From Lingula anatina (lineage: Eukaryota; Brachiopoda; Lingulata; Lingulida; Lingulidae): a DNA stretch of 64,000 nucleotides. The first letter of the stretch is position 1. Every line of letters begins with the position of its first letter. The notes under the pieces are model-generated. The model did no database searches, was not told the origin of the DNA, and was given only the letters and a program-made list of their open reading frames with translations. The stretch is from assembly GCF_001039355.2 (NCBI RefSeq), contig NW_019776157.1:206807-270806 (forward strand), written 5' to 3'. Of the stretch, positions 1-12,452 are shown one piece after another. The position numbers were made by a program, and so were the translations under genes.

Positions 1-42
1 AGTAATAGTATGTTAAAGTCAATTTCTTCTGCTGTATTTCAG

Positions 43-1804
43 GTATCAGGACATGGAGAGTGAGGACTATGCTTTTTTCCAGGGAATGGTTTTCCTCATG
101 GAGCATGACATCAAAGATTTGGGCTATGATCTCACATTTAGCACAGAGGTAAGGCAGGAGATGGGACAAAAACACAGGGCAAAACAATCTTGTAGATGGC
201 TTGACATTGAATAGCTCTGTTCCATCTTCAAGTTGGTAATTTTAAAGATTTACCAGTTGATTACTATGGTTTATTAATGGGTAATTGATGTGTCATAAGA
301 ATGTCTAAAATTTTACGCCCATGATGCATAATATGTTGAAACATGTTTCTCTGGCTGAGAGAATTTTTATATTGGGGAAAAACGTGTTTGAAACTGGTGA
401 TATCATGTGACCTTTTACTATTGTACTTCGTCTAATGAAAATGTCAAGACTAAGTACTTTTACAGAGGAAATTTGGGATTTGGTATTTCAGTTTCATAAT
501 AAGAGCAGCAAGTTTGCTTAGTGTGTTGTTCTACAGCATTATGATTATAGAATTTTATCTCATTGATGTGATTAAAATGTGCAAAAAAAATGTTCAACTT
601 TGAATGAATCTTTCAGATCCAAGAATTTGGTGTGACAGAAGTGCGAGACTTAATCCCCAACGGACGTAATATCCTGGTGACGGAGGAAAACAAGCGGGAG
701 TATGTGCGTCTGGTGTGTCAGATGAAAATGACAGGAGCCATTCGCAAGCAGATTAGTGCTTTCCTGGAAGGATTCTACGACATCATACCAAAGAAGTTAA
801 TCTCCATCTTTAATGAGCAGGAGCTGGAGTTGTTGATATCCGGCCTACCCACCATTGATATTGATGACCTTAAATCCAACTCGGAGTACCACAAATATCA
901 GTCAAATTCTCTGCAGGTACGCTGGCTACTTCTTATGAGGATGTGTATTTATAGACTGCTTAAGAGATTAAGTGAAGAGTTAATGATAAGCTGGATATAT
1001 TAGAAAATATCATGTCAAGTCATATGGTTGATTTCTAGGAAAATAATATGCAAGTTAAAAACTGCATATCTCTTAAATTTTGAAAAAAAAAAATAAAATA
1101 AACAGTTAAGATAGTCAAGGTTTTTTTAAATTGCTAATTGGTCTAAATAAAATTTATGATATCGGTTATTTATTCCAGATCCAGTGGTTCTGGCGAGCCT
1201 TGCGTTCCTTTGACCAGGCAGACAGGGCACGCTTCCTGCAGTTTGTGACGGGGACGTCCAAGGTTCCTCTGCAGGGCTTTGCTCACCTGGAGGGGATGAA
1301 TGGCACACAGAAGTTCCAGATCCACAGGGATGACCGGTCTACTGATAGGCTGCCCACTGCACACACATGGTGAGTGGACGTAATATTTTCATATTTTAAT
1401 AAAATCTAGCAAAGTCTGCATGAAGCAATCTAGCTGTGACATTATTCTTGATTATGTTAGATCTGATGTGAACGTGTATCAGCACAATATAATAATTAAC
1501 CCTAATCATTTCTTGGACTGTCTTAACCACTGAACACAGCAATGTCTTACACATTAGAGAAGTGTCACCATTTTGTTACATAATTGCCCATCTTATCAAT
1601 CTTGTAATGAAGTCTGATACATTTTTAGAAATTTTGCAAATTACATTGAAAAGAGCATTTATAGCAAGAGTTATTAAAATGATCTTGTCTTCCACTCTCA
1701 GCTTCAACCAGCTAGATCTGCCAGCCTATGAGACCTATGACAAGCTGCGTAACATGCTGTTGCTGGCCATCAATGAGTGCTCGGAGGGATTTGGATTAGC
1801 CTAA
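43..1804 (+). CDS. HUWE1: HUWE1 E3 ubiquitin ligase, C-terminal end of the HECT domain (partial, last 4 coding exons)
   Basis: Exons read as 43-148, 617-916, 1179-1369 and 1702-1804, all with AG acceptors and GT donors and with matching phases. They encode the end of a HECT domain: [15 protein letters not shown], then [17 protein letters not shown], then [14 protein letters not shown], then [16 protein letters not shown], and the C-terminal ECSEGFGLA followed by TAA. HECT ligases take ubiquitin from an E2 on a catalytic cysteine and pass it to substrates; HUWE1 acts in nucleus and cytoplasm on many substrates such as p53 and MYC. The catalytic cysteine in the HTCFNQLDLP context is encoded by a codon split TG|C across the last intron (1369/1702). 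The rest of this very large gene lies upstream of the window. Family recognition is from memory of the vertebrate protein; the C-terminus is almost identical, so confidence is high. Confidence 0.95.
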
Positions 1805-3588
1805 CTCATTAACCTGCCCAGCAGTATGGAGTGAGCTTAACCTGGGTGGAACATTTCTTGAGATCATTCTATGTGAATAAGTGGAATATTTATGGAAGGA
1901 TTATATGTACATTTCAAATACAATTGAATGGTGATTCGAAAGAAGGTTTGGAATGTTATGATGACCTTTGTAAAAAAATCCGCTTTTTAAATCTAATCGT
2001 ATTGAAATATTCAAAAAGGGGATTGTGGCAAGTTTTAAGCTGTGATTGGACTTATTTTCTGCTCAAGGCAAATGATGATTTACCTTTAGAGAAGTGAACT
2101 TTTGTGTTAAAAATATCTTAAGAAAAGTTCAGGAATTCAAGTAGAGTGCAGAGGAGTGCTCTTATCCAGCAAGTCACATTGCTTAGTACATGTCAGATGA
2201 GAATGTGAACTTCTAGCACGAATGACTCTGTATGGTTGTAATCTGAAGTCCTGTTGTCATTTTGAAGCTGAAGTAACTGGATCCATTTTGTAGGATATTG
2301 TCACTGACAGATAGTGCCAAACTGAGACTTGGGAGTAATGAAGAAAAATAATACCTGTAATAGGAAAAACTCTGCAAAGGCTGAGAATTGGCACAGTAAT
2401 TCTGTCTACTAAATTGGAGGGGGAAAACCCCCGGATTGGGGTGGAGAGAGATCTAGCTGTCTTTATTATAAGTCTTGGGAGTTTGTGTAATTTCTGAGGT
2501 GTTGACTATCACTATTAATACTATACATCAAAATGTAATGAAATACATAACATGTAAATGAATAAATGCTGTTCCACAACCCCTTGGGTGAAAAACTTCA
2601 TATCAATAATTATGATGGCTTACTTGGCGCTTCTTTAAGTAAATCTTAAGATCCTGTTTATTTTCAGCACTGCAATATATTGGTGACATTACTTTATTTT
2701 TGATCCTCCTGTGGAGGGGTTTTGTTTGTTGTTTTCTGTGAAAGGGATATGTATGTCCAACGTATGATTAGATTTTTTTGCCAAAAATGTGTTATAGTAA
2801 CTGGACATGTCCCTAAAATGTTACATATATAAATATGCTGTTTGTTCTTGTATTTTGTCAGTTGTTCAAGGGACAGAATGTCATATATGTGAAAATGATT
2901 GCAAGTGTAATATAAAATGAAAGGTTGACACTTAGTCAAGAAGATATTTAGATTCCACGTTATTTGCTTTGGGTTAAATGAAAAAAAAATCTGAGAATTC
3001 TGCTAAAAATGTACTTTATTATATGTGCAAATAAAGCAACTATGCTTGTTTGTTACAAGATTTATAGTTTTGTTTTTACAAAGCCAGATGATAAAAAAAT
3101 AAGTACACATTTAATTTTAAAAAATTAAGATCTTTCCGACATAGTCTACCCCAATATCTACTAAAACAAATCTAATTGTTATTGTTGAGACGGAATTGTA
3201 AAAGAGCTTGCAGCTATAAAAGATGGCAAATGATGAATACTGATATTTCATAATAATATCAATGATCTAACTTGGATGTAATGATCATCAGTTTGTACAT
3301 CACCATTTCTTTTTCAGTCATTTGACATTTCCTCTGAATAGTCCACTTTTACACTTCAGTTTAAAACTGAACAAGACGAATCTGGAACTTGGTCAAAATA
3401 CTCAACCCACAATTTTCTTGTAATTTGTGGTTTAAACATTAAACCAAAACTGGTAGCATAAGCCAAAACTGGTGTCATAGTTTTAAGCTGGTTCAAAAAC
3501 CAGAAGGTGACAATTTAACATCAGAAAAAAAAACTGTGCACAGTCTTCTACAAGAAGTATTTCTGTTACAACAACCGTGGCTATAAAT
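1805..3588. other. 3' UTR of HUWE1 and intergenic space to the convergent EBP gene
   Basis: No coding exon is recognisable here. Possible poly(A) signals on the plus strand are AATAAATG near 2561 and AATAAAGC near 3031, after long A/T-rich sequence, so a long HUWE1 3' UTR is plausible. The EBP stop codon lies at 3589-3591 on the opposite strand, so the two genes converge. Confidence 0.5.
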
Positions 3589-4814
3589 TCAAGAATTCTT
3601 CTGCTTGTTACCTACAACCTCCTGGGTTTTGCTCAGTTGCAGGAAAGCATGACAAATAAGACAGCAAGGCACCACAATCCAAATGGTGTTCATGAAAATA
3701 AAATAAAACCAAAAATAAAGAGGATGCCACATGGGACTGTGAATGTAGTTTTCCTTGTGTTCCATCATGAAAAAGATGATAGTTCCATAAAGTTGTCCAG
3801 TCGAGATCAACAGCTGGAAACAGAAGCGATATGGGTGCTTCTTAACAAGGAGCCATACCGTCAGGAAACACAGGGGGCCCACTACGAATGCTGTAAAACC
3901 CTCAATGCAAAGAATGGTGTTGTCAGAGCTGGAAAAGTACATGACAAACATTAAGCTACATTCACATATATTTTGCCTCTTTTGAAAATTAATGGGTTTT
4001 TTCCAATAAACTTAATAAGGTAATAATATTATATTATGATAAAATGACAACATATACACCATGCCTATATAATAAACCTACTGTAAATACATATATCATG
4101 AAAATCTTTACTTACAATAAATAACTGAGAAACATTTTTGTTAATCATAACAGTCTATGAGAACCACAGAAAACTTACATAACATATCTGCTGTCTCCTT
4201 TGCTGTACTCCTTCCCTGAAAGAAAGTACTAGTAAATATCAAATATGAAAATATAATTTAAAAAATGCAGTAAAAAATTTCAATGTATTCAAATGAACCA
4301 TTATAAAAATAAGTATTAATATTCTTTTAAAATATTAATTCTGAGATGACTTGGATCACATTTAAGTTGATTACAATGGTCACCGATTAATTTCACCAAG
4401 TCCACTGCTTAATTCTTTTATTTTTAAAGTCTTAAATTCTTCACTACAATGAATTGATATGTAATTAATTGGTTGATTTTTTATAATAAACAATTTAGTT
4501 AGTAAATTAGTCTACACAAAATACTTACAAGCTTGTGCCGGGAAATCCTGTAGCTCATTAATGCTGTCATGATGAAGAACGAAGTATCCCTCAAAGAATG
4601 TGTGAATACAACCACACACCATAAACCAAGAGGCAGACAATTTTGGGCCGGTGGTGTGTAAGTTTCTTCCTGCAACAACCCATGTTAACCCCAACACACA
4701 CGCTATCGGGGCAAAAAATATGGTCAAGATTTCTACCGGTCCCTTGTCATTTGGAATATAGTTCGGTAGAGATATTTCCTTGGGTAAATATGGATGAGCT
4801 ACTGGAGACGACAT
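3589..4814 (-). CDS. EBP: EBP: 3-beta-hydroxysteroid delta(8)-delta(7) isomerase (emopamil-binding protein)
   Basis: Three minus-strand exons, 4529-4814, 4179-4215 (only 37 nt) and 3589-3928, join in frame to 220 residues; the human protein is about 230. Both junctions restore family residues: exon 1 ends in T and exon 2 begins GG, making the Trp of WKEYSKGDSRYV, and exon 2 runs into ISDNTILCIEGFT. The protein isomerises a sterol ring double bond late in sterol synthesis, in the ER membrane. Active-site motifs of the family are visible: His and Glu in GCIHTFFEGYFV, Glu in LCIEGFT, and Asn and Trp in FMNTIWIVVP. Four or more hydrophobic segments are evident. The start is set at MSSPVAHPYLP, which aligns with the vertebrate N-terminus; a longer in-frame ATG upstream (4859) is less likely. 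Convergent with HUWE1, divergent from BAP1. Confidence 0.93.
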
Positions 4815-5285
4815 TCTGTGCGCCACAAATGACGAGGTTTCTATTCGTATTGCAAACAAAAATGGTCTGACAGGAACAGCGTGAGCTGCCGAGGTATTTG
4901 ACCCAATAAAAACCCAGGTAAGCGTAACCTCTGACCTCAGGGAGCATGACAGATTGTAATTCTAATGACATTCATTTATACAACAAAAAGAAAGATGTTT
5001 ATATCTAAATATTATCTCTGAAAAAGTTGCAGTGTATAAAAAAGCTTGTGAATGAAAACAGATGAAAAAAAAATACATACGGGAAAGTAAATGAGTCGTA
5101 CTAAACAATAATGATCACTCTCTTTAACCGGAAGTTGCTCATAAAAACCGGTGTAGTATTTTGTGAAAGCGGTTGATTATTCTTGTTTAATTATGACGTG
5201 AAATAACATTTTAAACTATGTTGTCATATCATTTATAGAATGCGTAGCACTGAGAAGATACTGGTGTAACGACATCACTTTAAAC
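4815..5285. promoter_or_regulatory. Head-to-head EBP/BAP1 intergenic region, likely bidirectional promoter
   Basis: Only about 470 bp separate the EBP start (minus) from the BAP1 start (plus). An ACCGGAAGT at 5127-5135 fits the ETS/GABP consensus, which is common in bidirectional housekeeping promoters. No clear TATA box is placed properly for either gene. The regulatory role is inferred from spacing and this motif only. Confidence 0.5.
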
Positions 5286-6655
5286 ATGAATCGCGGGTGG
5301 CTTGAACTGGAGAGTGACCCCGGTGAGTAGATTTGTGCTTTGTAGTGTTCACTTTCTCTTAAGGTTTGTGTAACGATCAGTTAGTTTTTGTTGACGAATT
5401 CATATAATTACATAATTTAAATAATACGCATATCGCCGCAGTAAACTAAAGCATTGATGTTATATTTTTTCAGGACTGTTCACGCTATTGATTGAAGATT
5501 TTGGTACGTACACTCAGATCTTTGTTTTTTAATGTTCCACATAAAGCATGTATTTTCCCCTCTTTTGTTAAGAAAGGGAAATAATAGTGCAATAAATTAA
5601 TCTGGAAAAGACAACTGGAGACATTATGATGTAATGTTTACAATAAGTTATGATACGCTGAATTTTTGTACATTATGGTGATAGGGTATCAATAGTAATG
5701 TAAAATGATTTAGACGTTTCGACCAGTCCTCGATAGTATAGTGGTAAGTATCCCCGCCTGTCACGCGGGAGACCGGGGTTCGATTCCCCGTCGGGGAGGT
5801 CTGATTTTTTTTTGTCTTTTAATATAGTTTAGGTAAATATTATTGTTTACTTAAGTCTAAGAAATGGGGGAAAAGCTCTATTAAATAACAAATGACCACA
5901 TAACGCGTGGCAGTAAGAAATCTGAAAGATGAAAGAACCATTACATGCTATTGCAATGATAAATGTTTTATCATTTTAGGCACCCAAGGGGTTCAGGTTG
6001 AGGAAATATATGACTTACAGAAGGCAATGGAAGGGTATGTAAAAGCTAGACTTTTTAAAAAAGGTCGTTGCTTTTTTTTTCAGTTTTATTGCAAAATATG
6101 TTACAAAATTTTCACTAAATATTAATTTTTATTCAGTACTTATTACACATCTACCAGAATACACATGATATATCACAACTCCATCCAGTAAAATATCTCC
6201 ATATATATTATACCAGTATTTTCTTTTCAGGCCAGTCTATGGGTTTATTTTTCTCTTCAAGTGGATAGAAGAACGCAGATCGAGAAGAAAAGTCATCCAG
6301 GAGGATGAGTCATTTGTCACCGATGAAAACAAGTTGAATGAGATGTTTTTTGCCCAGCAGATTATCCCCAACTCCTGTGCCACACATGCTCTGCTCAGTG
6401 TGCTGCTGAATTGTGACCAGATCAAGTTAGGGGATACCCTCACCAATTTCAAGGAGTTCTGCAGGGGGATGAACCCAGAGGTTAGGAGAAATATTTGCTG
6501 TTTCCTCTCATGTATATAGCTAGCACAATTTGTTTCAAATAAAAAGTTTAGCATTAGCATGTTGATTTTTTTTTTATTTGGCATTGGTAATTTATGTATA
6601 AGTGCATATTTTTCTTTTTTAAAAATCTCTAATTGAACCAAACAAACAACAAGAA

Positions 6656-6723
<68 letters not shown>

Positions 6724-9700
6724 TATTTATACAGTGAGACAGATTGTCCTATTCCATTAATAAAATATTAACTTCCCTTCCTTTTTCCTCATAAAGAACA
6801 CCTGGTCCAGTATATTTTAGTTTTTTTTCTATTGCTAAAGGAATGTTAAATATTCTTAAAAGAAATAAGGATTTGATAATGATTTTATATTCAATACAGG
6901 ATAAAGGTTATGCCATAGGCAACATGCCCGAATTGGCCAGAGCTCACAACAGCCATGCCAGGTAAATCTTACTCACACCTTAGAAAATGTATTTAAAAGG
7001 AACACATATATGATTGAGATTTTGCATAAAAGTTTTGTATGCATTTTACAGAAATTCACAAATCTTCTTTATATGTATGCCAACTTGATTAGTATCAAAG
7101 CATTTTTTTATCATTACTTTTGGACAAATTTTTTTTTCTGGCTCACCTTGGTGCCATAGACATTAGGTTGACGGGATTTTTACACAATAACATCCCTGTA
7201 TGAAAGATGATATGTGTTTCTGTATATTTGTAACATTAAAAGGTTGGTTTTATTAACAGCACTTCATTTTCTTTAGCATTTATTGACCCTTTACAAAAAA
7301 AGTAATGTGAGTTGTTGTTTTTTTTTCCATCAGACCTGAGCCTACTCATTTACCAGAGAAACAACAAGGTATTTCCACCACAAGAATGATGGAAGCTTTT
7401 CATTTTGTCAGCTATGTCTCCATCAATGGGAGACTTTTTGAATTGGATGGCTTAAAACCTTATCCTATAGACCATGGTAAGTGTGCCTTATCCTGAAGAC
7501 TGTGGTAAGTTGGTTTTATCCTATAGATGGCTGTCACAGTGTTATACCTGTTTTGTCATGTTTCACAAGCAAAAAAGTCTAAAACTGATGTTTATTTATT
7601 CATTTATTTGATTTTTTTTTTTTTTTTTTTTTTTTTGTGACAATTATTGTGACGATTGTGTTGAATGTNGTGGGCATGACAACAGGAGGGTGAGTGATAA
7701 CTGGGAGACTGGGCATGACAACAGGAGGGTGAGTGATAACTGGGAAACTGGGCATGGCAACAGGCGGGTGATCTTTACATTGCAAAAATAATTTTCCAAG
7801 AAATTTTCCCATTATCAACCTGTCCTAAAGCATTGAGACAATCACAATGTTTAAACCTATGTTTGAGTTATAAATTTCTAATTTGTACAGTCATGAGTTA
7901 AATTTACCAATCTCTACCTCCATAATGAGAGTGAATATGAAAGTAGAATACTATTATGAATGATATCACTTTATTCTCCAGAGAGCCGTATCATGACATA
8001 AGGTTCAACTTGATGGCAGTGGTGCCTGATAAACGGCAGCAATATGAACGTAAACTCAAGACACTGAAGGCAAACAGACAGATTGTTCTAGAGGCCCTGC
8101 AGCAGGTGAGTCACGGACAACAAATGTCTAATATACACTCTTTATGGCCCATTCCACAATGTTTTTGAGGAGAATTAGGTGTAAATAAAGGTTCAGTGTA
8201 TCATTGAGTATGCCCTTTGACCATTCAGCTATTTCTCCTTTCTACTGAGAAGAACACTCTTCTTATCAAAACTGGGCAGGAGTGTTGGGCAGATCTCAAT
8301 ATAGATATATGAAGGCAAGTAAAAATATGTAATAGACAACTGAATATGAATGAAAATATGAAACTACATATACATTTTAAAGATTTATAGCATATAACTG
8401 TCAGTGAATATTTTGTTCATGCTTCAGAAATGCACAGTATTTTTTCAATTATTCTGAATGTTCACTTTTTCACCAGCTTCTTGACAGGAAGGTATGTGTC
8501 ATGTCTTGGGTTTCACAGGCAGTGCTGCACCCTACAGTTCTTTGGTATAGTGAAGCAGAAGTGATTTATGGACAAACTCAGAAGGACAAGATATTGTCAT
8601 ATTACTTTGCCAATTGTCATGTTTTTATTTTTCAATTGTCTTATTAAAGATATCAAAAATTATGTATTACATCATCTAAATGACTTATTTAGGAAACTTC
8701 CAAGTCCATTCATGACAAAATATTTTGAAGTTTAAAAATTTTTGCTACTTTTTGAGAAAGACCCACTTAACATAAAATCAGTTTGTCCATGAACAACTCC
8801 GTTTTTGTCTCTTTGTCAAAACAGTTTCTATATAGTGGCTGTCAGAAGATTTAAATTTGCTACATGGCAAATAATCTGTAGTGTGGAGAGTTACTGTGTT
8901 TTACACTGTAACAGGGGTTGTGGACTGTAGTTCTAGTATTTTGTTTTATGTTGTTCTCACAGATAACAGTAGTTGGGTTATGCAGGCATGTCAAGTTTTA
9001 TCATCACATGGCTGGAGTCTTTATTAAAATATAAGAAAGCTGTTTCTGAATTGTAGTATGTTGTTTTGGTTATTCTTTAGCTTAAAAATTCCCTGATTTG
9101 GAAAACCTGGGTCTCTTTGCTTTTACCCCTGGTGGTTTTACATTAAAACATTTTTAATGCCACCTTGGCTATTTCTCTCCTGTTTTCTTTTCACCATCTT
9201 ATGACAATGTTTGTCATCAAAGGTTTTGTCCGTGGTTTTGGTTGGGGTATATTTGAGGATCCTGGTTCATTTGACATAATTTTCAGTATTGTGTGTACTT
9301 AATTAAAGCATCAGTTATGTTCACCAGTAAACTTCTGAATGTGCATGGGATTTAACAGAAATGATAGTTAGTGGCTGTGCACTACAGAATGTGTTGTTTA
9401 TTGCTGACATGATAACTGTTATTCGTGATCTTGACTCCCAAAGAAATACTACATACCTAATGAATTCTTCGGGCCTATTATAGCAATCAGTGTGAGATTT
9501 TAATATTGATAAAAAGCAGTTAACATTTCTCTTTCCTTGATGAAAATGGCAAGCTTTCCTTCTACCTTTGATAAAAACGGTCAAGATTTCTCTTACTTTG
9601 ATGTCCTAGCCATTTTTCTATTTTATTCCATCCAGTGGTTATCTTCAGTGCCAAGCAATGATATATTAAAGCATTTCTCTTTCCAGATGAAGAAAAGTTG

Positions 9701-12452
9701 CTCAGTGTAACTCGAAAATGTGAAAGCCACACCTCCATTTATTTTCTAATGACAGCCCCAAATCTGACCACACATATGCATGTATTTTTCACACGCACAC
9801 ACCCACATGCCCACATATTCACCCTCTGTTTTACACATATGAATGCATGGACACCTTCAAAATAATCTTGTAATGTTGTTAGGAATTTGGTGGAAAAAAA
9901 AAACTAAATGAGTAAAAATCAACAAAGGCACATATTTTCATGTTTACCTTTTGTTGCATTTGCCTGTTGCATATGAATTTTTTTAGACATTTTGTTTTGC
10001 ATCATCACATTTATAAGTTTAAGTATTTTAAGGCTTAACAAGCAAAAACAAAATGATAAAGCAGTTTCACCATTTTGTATTTTCACAAAATATGTGAAGT
10101 AAATTGACTAGCATTTCTGTATGTACTTGCCGGTAATTTGTTTCAGCTGTTAGCTGTAAAATTAGGTCAAGTACTAAATAGTATTATCAGTATGAAAACA
10201 TTCACAACCAGTTGATTCGCAGATAAACAGATCTTCAGATCATATATGGCTGACCCACTTAAAAATTTTTTGCATAATCCTCTAACAGACACTGAATAGA
10301 TTCCCTGAAGGGATTAGGTGGTAAGCTTTCAAGTGGCTTGGTCATATTTCATCTACGGGTCTGTTAATCCACAGATCAACTTTGGTTGTGAATACAGCCT
10401 GAGATTTCATTACCAGGCACAAAGTTGACCATCTTCATTGGTTGAAACACAAATTGATTTAGAATTGTTTAAATGCTCATTGAATTGTATGCTAGAATGA
10501 GACGAAAAATAAAAGTAACTATGCAGTTTACATTTATATTGCAGATGGTCAATGTCACAACCCCTGACCTTGACCCAAATAAACCAAAGCCAGAACCTGC
10601 CATGACAAGATCTAAAGCCGCCAGAGCAGCCATATCTGTCACGCCATCCATGTCAACCAATCAGCAGCAGAATTCGTCAGTTGAATCCAGTAACCAGGGA
10701 GGACTGAAAGTGAAACTCAGGACAAGGAATTCTGGGAATGGGACTGCAACAGGGGTGACACCTATAGGAGGGAGTCAGGCCAGGTTCCCAGCAGCCTTAG
10801 ACAGTCACAACTACTGCAAGAGTCCCATTCTGGAGGAATCTGGAAACAAAACACAAGCAAAACCAGGAGATGAAGCAGACGATGAACAGACTGATAGCGA
10901 TGTGGAGGTAACTGAGTCAGCCACTGACTCGGTATCAAATTTTTCAGAGTCAAAGCCAACAACGTCTTCTCCCACTAACACAAGTAAAGTTGATCTGCGG
11001 AAGTTCCGTGGCGTCAAGGATAAAGACATTAAAATTCAGATCAAGGTGGGTGACGGCAAAGAGAGCTGTACAGTCATCCCAGCCACTGTGGCTTTAACTG
11101 ATGTCACCAAACCCCTGACAATACAAACTAAGTTTACCTGTTCTCCTATACCTAGCTTTGAAAGCACTGACACTGCCTCTGAGACTGGGAGTAACATTCA
11201 CTCCCCATACTCCAACAGTCCACCTGTGTTCTCTCCCACAGCCGCTTCTGCAAGACAAGCTGAAACCACAAGTAAAACCAGAGCCAGTCTAATTAACAGA
11301 CTAGAGGGAGTGGTGAAGTCAGAAAAGATACATGGCGCTGGCTTTGATGGTTTGTCTGGGTCAGGAGAGGACGGGGAGATAAGTAAAGAAAAGATGGCGG
11401 CCATGGAGATGATGCAGGGACAACAAGGCGGAGGGCATGTTAAGACAGAGAAGGGAGGACTCACAGATGAAGAGCAGAAGAATAAATTTAGTCACCAGGC
11501 TTTCACCCCCAAGGTATATGAAACAGGATTAACATTATGCTGAGTCAAAACCACTGTGTTTGATTTAAATCAATTTTGACACTAGTGAATTTTTAGATTT
11601 AAATGTACTTTGTGCCAGAATGATGTTCTAGAATTTTGAAAATTAAGTTTAGCATTCAGATGTTTGTTGGTTTCCTAAATGAATCAAGTTCTATAAGTCA
11701 ATTTTGTTTTAATGCATGGAAAAAGACTAAAGTTCAAATAAGCTAAGAGAAATGGTTAATTAAAATATGTAATTACCATTTGAATTGTCTTTAAATTACC
11801 ATTTGAATTGTCTTTATTACAGGACTTGTTAGCTTTACTGAAGAATGTAGAGGGTGAGATTAGTTGCTGTGAGGCCAACCTTAGAGATGAGATTGAGAAA
11901 AGGAAAAAGTACAAGGTAACAATTTTTGCTTCAAGTTTTGTTATGATCCACTCATAGTTTTTCTCCACCTTCCTGTTTATACTGGCACACCAAAATTTAA
12001 CTTTGTGTAAAGCTGCATATGAAGTGTGTTGATTTGTCAAATCATTTCCACTTAACTCAACCAAATGCCACCACATAGTTTTAAATAGCATTATTTAAAG
12101 ACCAAAGGATATTATTTCATATTTCCCAAAGAATGATATTTGAAGAGATGTTTCCTGCTTTCTGTCTATGCTACATATAACCCTCAGAAACAGTGATACA
12201 GGGAACATTACAGTTGCTTCATATGTAATTAAAAAAAAAACTGTCTTTCAGATTGATGACTGCCGCAGGACACACACATACGATCAGTTTATTTGCACAT
12301 TCCTCTCCATGCTGGCTGAGCAGGGCAAGCTGGCAGACCTGGTGGAACAGCACATGTTAGTCAAAAGGAGACAGGGAGTCACAGTGGGACGGCTTCACAA
12401 GATAAGCAAAGTTGATAAAAGGAAAAGAGCCAGACCCAAGAGAAGACGATGA
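5286..12452 (+). CDS. BAP1: BAP1 (Calypso) nuclear ubiquitin C-terminal hydrolase; one exon interrupted by an assembly gap
   Basis: Exons: 5286-5322, 5474-5503, 5980-6034, 6231-6480, 6900-6961, 7334-7476, (7), 7982-8105, 10545-11513, 11823-11915, 12252-12452. BAP1 removes mono-ubiquitin from histone H2A, with ASXL partners, in the nucleus. Start [13 protein letters not shown] matches the family. The UCH domain shows Gln84, Cys90 ([12 protein letters not shown]), His168 (MEAFHFVSY) and Asp183 (LFELDG), one less than human numbering. The middle exon holds SHNY, which resembles the HCF-1-binding motif region, and acidic/Ser-rich linker sequence. The last two exons encode the ULD domain ([13 protein letters not shown], then [19 protein letters not shown]) and a basic tail, [14 protein letters not shown], that looks like a nuclear localisation signal. 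The exon between PYPIDHG and GEPYHDIRF, expected to carry the PWGED-type segment, is mostly missing at the N at 7669; only its last codons survive near 7673-7767. Confidence 0.93.
5727..5798 (+). tRNA. tRNA-Asp (anticodon GTC)
   Basis: A 72-nt cloverleaf with 7-bp acceptor stem TCCTCGA / TCGGGGA (one T-G pair), A box TAGTATAGTGG, anticodon loop CCTGTCACG between CCCGC and GCGGG, B box GGTTCGATTCC, and discriminator G. The GTC anticodon reads aspartate. It lies in the same orientation inside BAP1 intron 2 (5504-5979). A run of T follows at about 5806-5813, a good Pol III terminator. Against the common metazoan tRNA-Asp, the last acceptor pair is A-T rather than T-A, a compensated change that argues for a functional gene. 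Confidence 0.95.
6657..6720. repeat. (AT)n microsatellite in BAP1 intron 4
   Basis: About 60 bp of uninterrupted AT dinucleotides between BAP1 exons 4 and 5. Confidence 0.95.
7460..7530 (+). repeat. 28-bp tandem repeat over the BAP1 exon 6 donor site
   Basis: Copies start at 7460, 7488 and 7516, exactly 28 bp apart; the third is partial. The unit begins TTATCCTATAGACCATGG and runs through the splice donor GTAAGT. Copy 2 (TTATCCTGAAGACTGTGG) keeps a strong GTAAGT, so a second donor 28 nt downstream exists. Use of copy 2 would shift the reading frame. Confidence 0.85.
7612..7669 (+). other. Poly-T tract followed by a single-N assembly gap
   Basis: A run of more than 20 T is followed by low-complexity sequence and one N at 7669. 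The upstream part of BAP1 exon 7 is expected here and is absent, so the N most likely hides an unresolved gap rather than one ambiguous base. Confidence 0.7.
7672..7770 (+). repeat. 39-bp tandem repeat carrying the end of BAP1 exon 7 and its donor
   Basis: Units start at 7672, 7711 and 7750 (39 bp apart; the third diverges after the donor). Each unit begins with the last codons of exon 7, encoding GMTTGG in copies 1 and 2 and GMATGG in copy 3, directly before a GT donor (GTGAGT, GTGAGT, GTGATC). Joined to exon 8, each reads on into EPYHDIRF. Copy 3 is closest to the conserved protein but has the weakest donor. Reading through a unit meets an in-frame TGA just after the donor, so splicing is required at one of them. 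Confidence 0.85.
8106..10544 (+). other. BAP1 intron 8 (about 2.4 kb), no gene seen
   Basis: A/T-rich sequence between the donor at 8106 and the acceptor ending at 10544. No conserved coding segment, RNA gene or clear transposon is recognised on either strand. Confidence 0.6.

Noticed and set aside
1126-1364. Minus-strand open frames over HUWE1 exon 3
   Set aside because: Shadows of the conserved plus-strand HECT exon.
3577-3954. Plus-strand 125-codon frame opposite EBP
   Set aside because: It is the antisense of EBP exon 3, which has strong family conservation and correct splice phases.
9770-9830. CA-rich, repeat-like sequence that might be a CRISPR or satellite
   Set aside because: No regular repeat-spacer structure, and this is an animal genome.
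10762-11464. Minus-strand frames inside BAP1 exon 9
   Set aside because: Shadow frames of a long, compositionally biased exon; the same shadows recur in the second copy.
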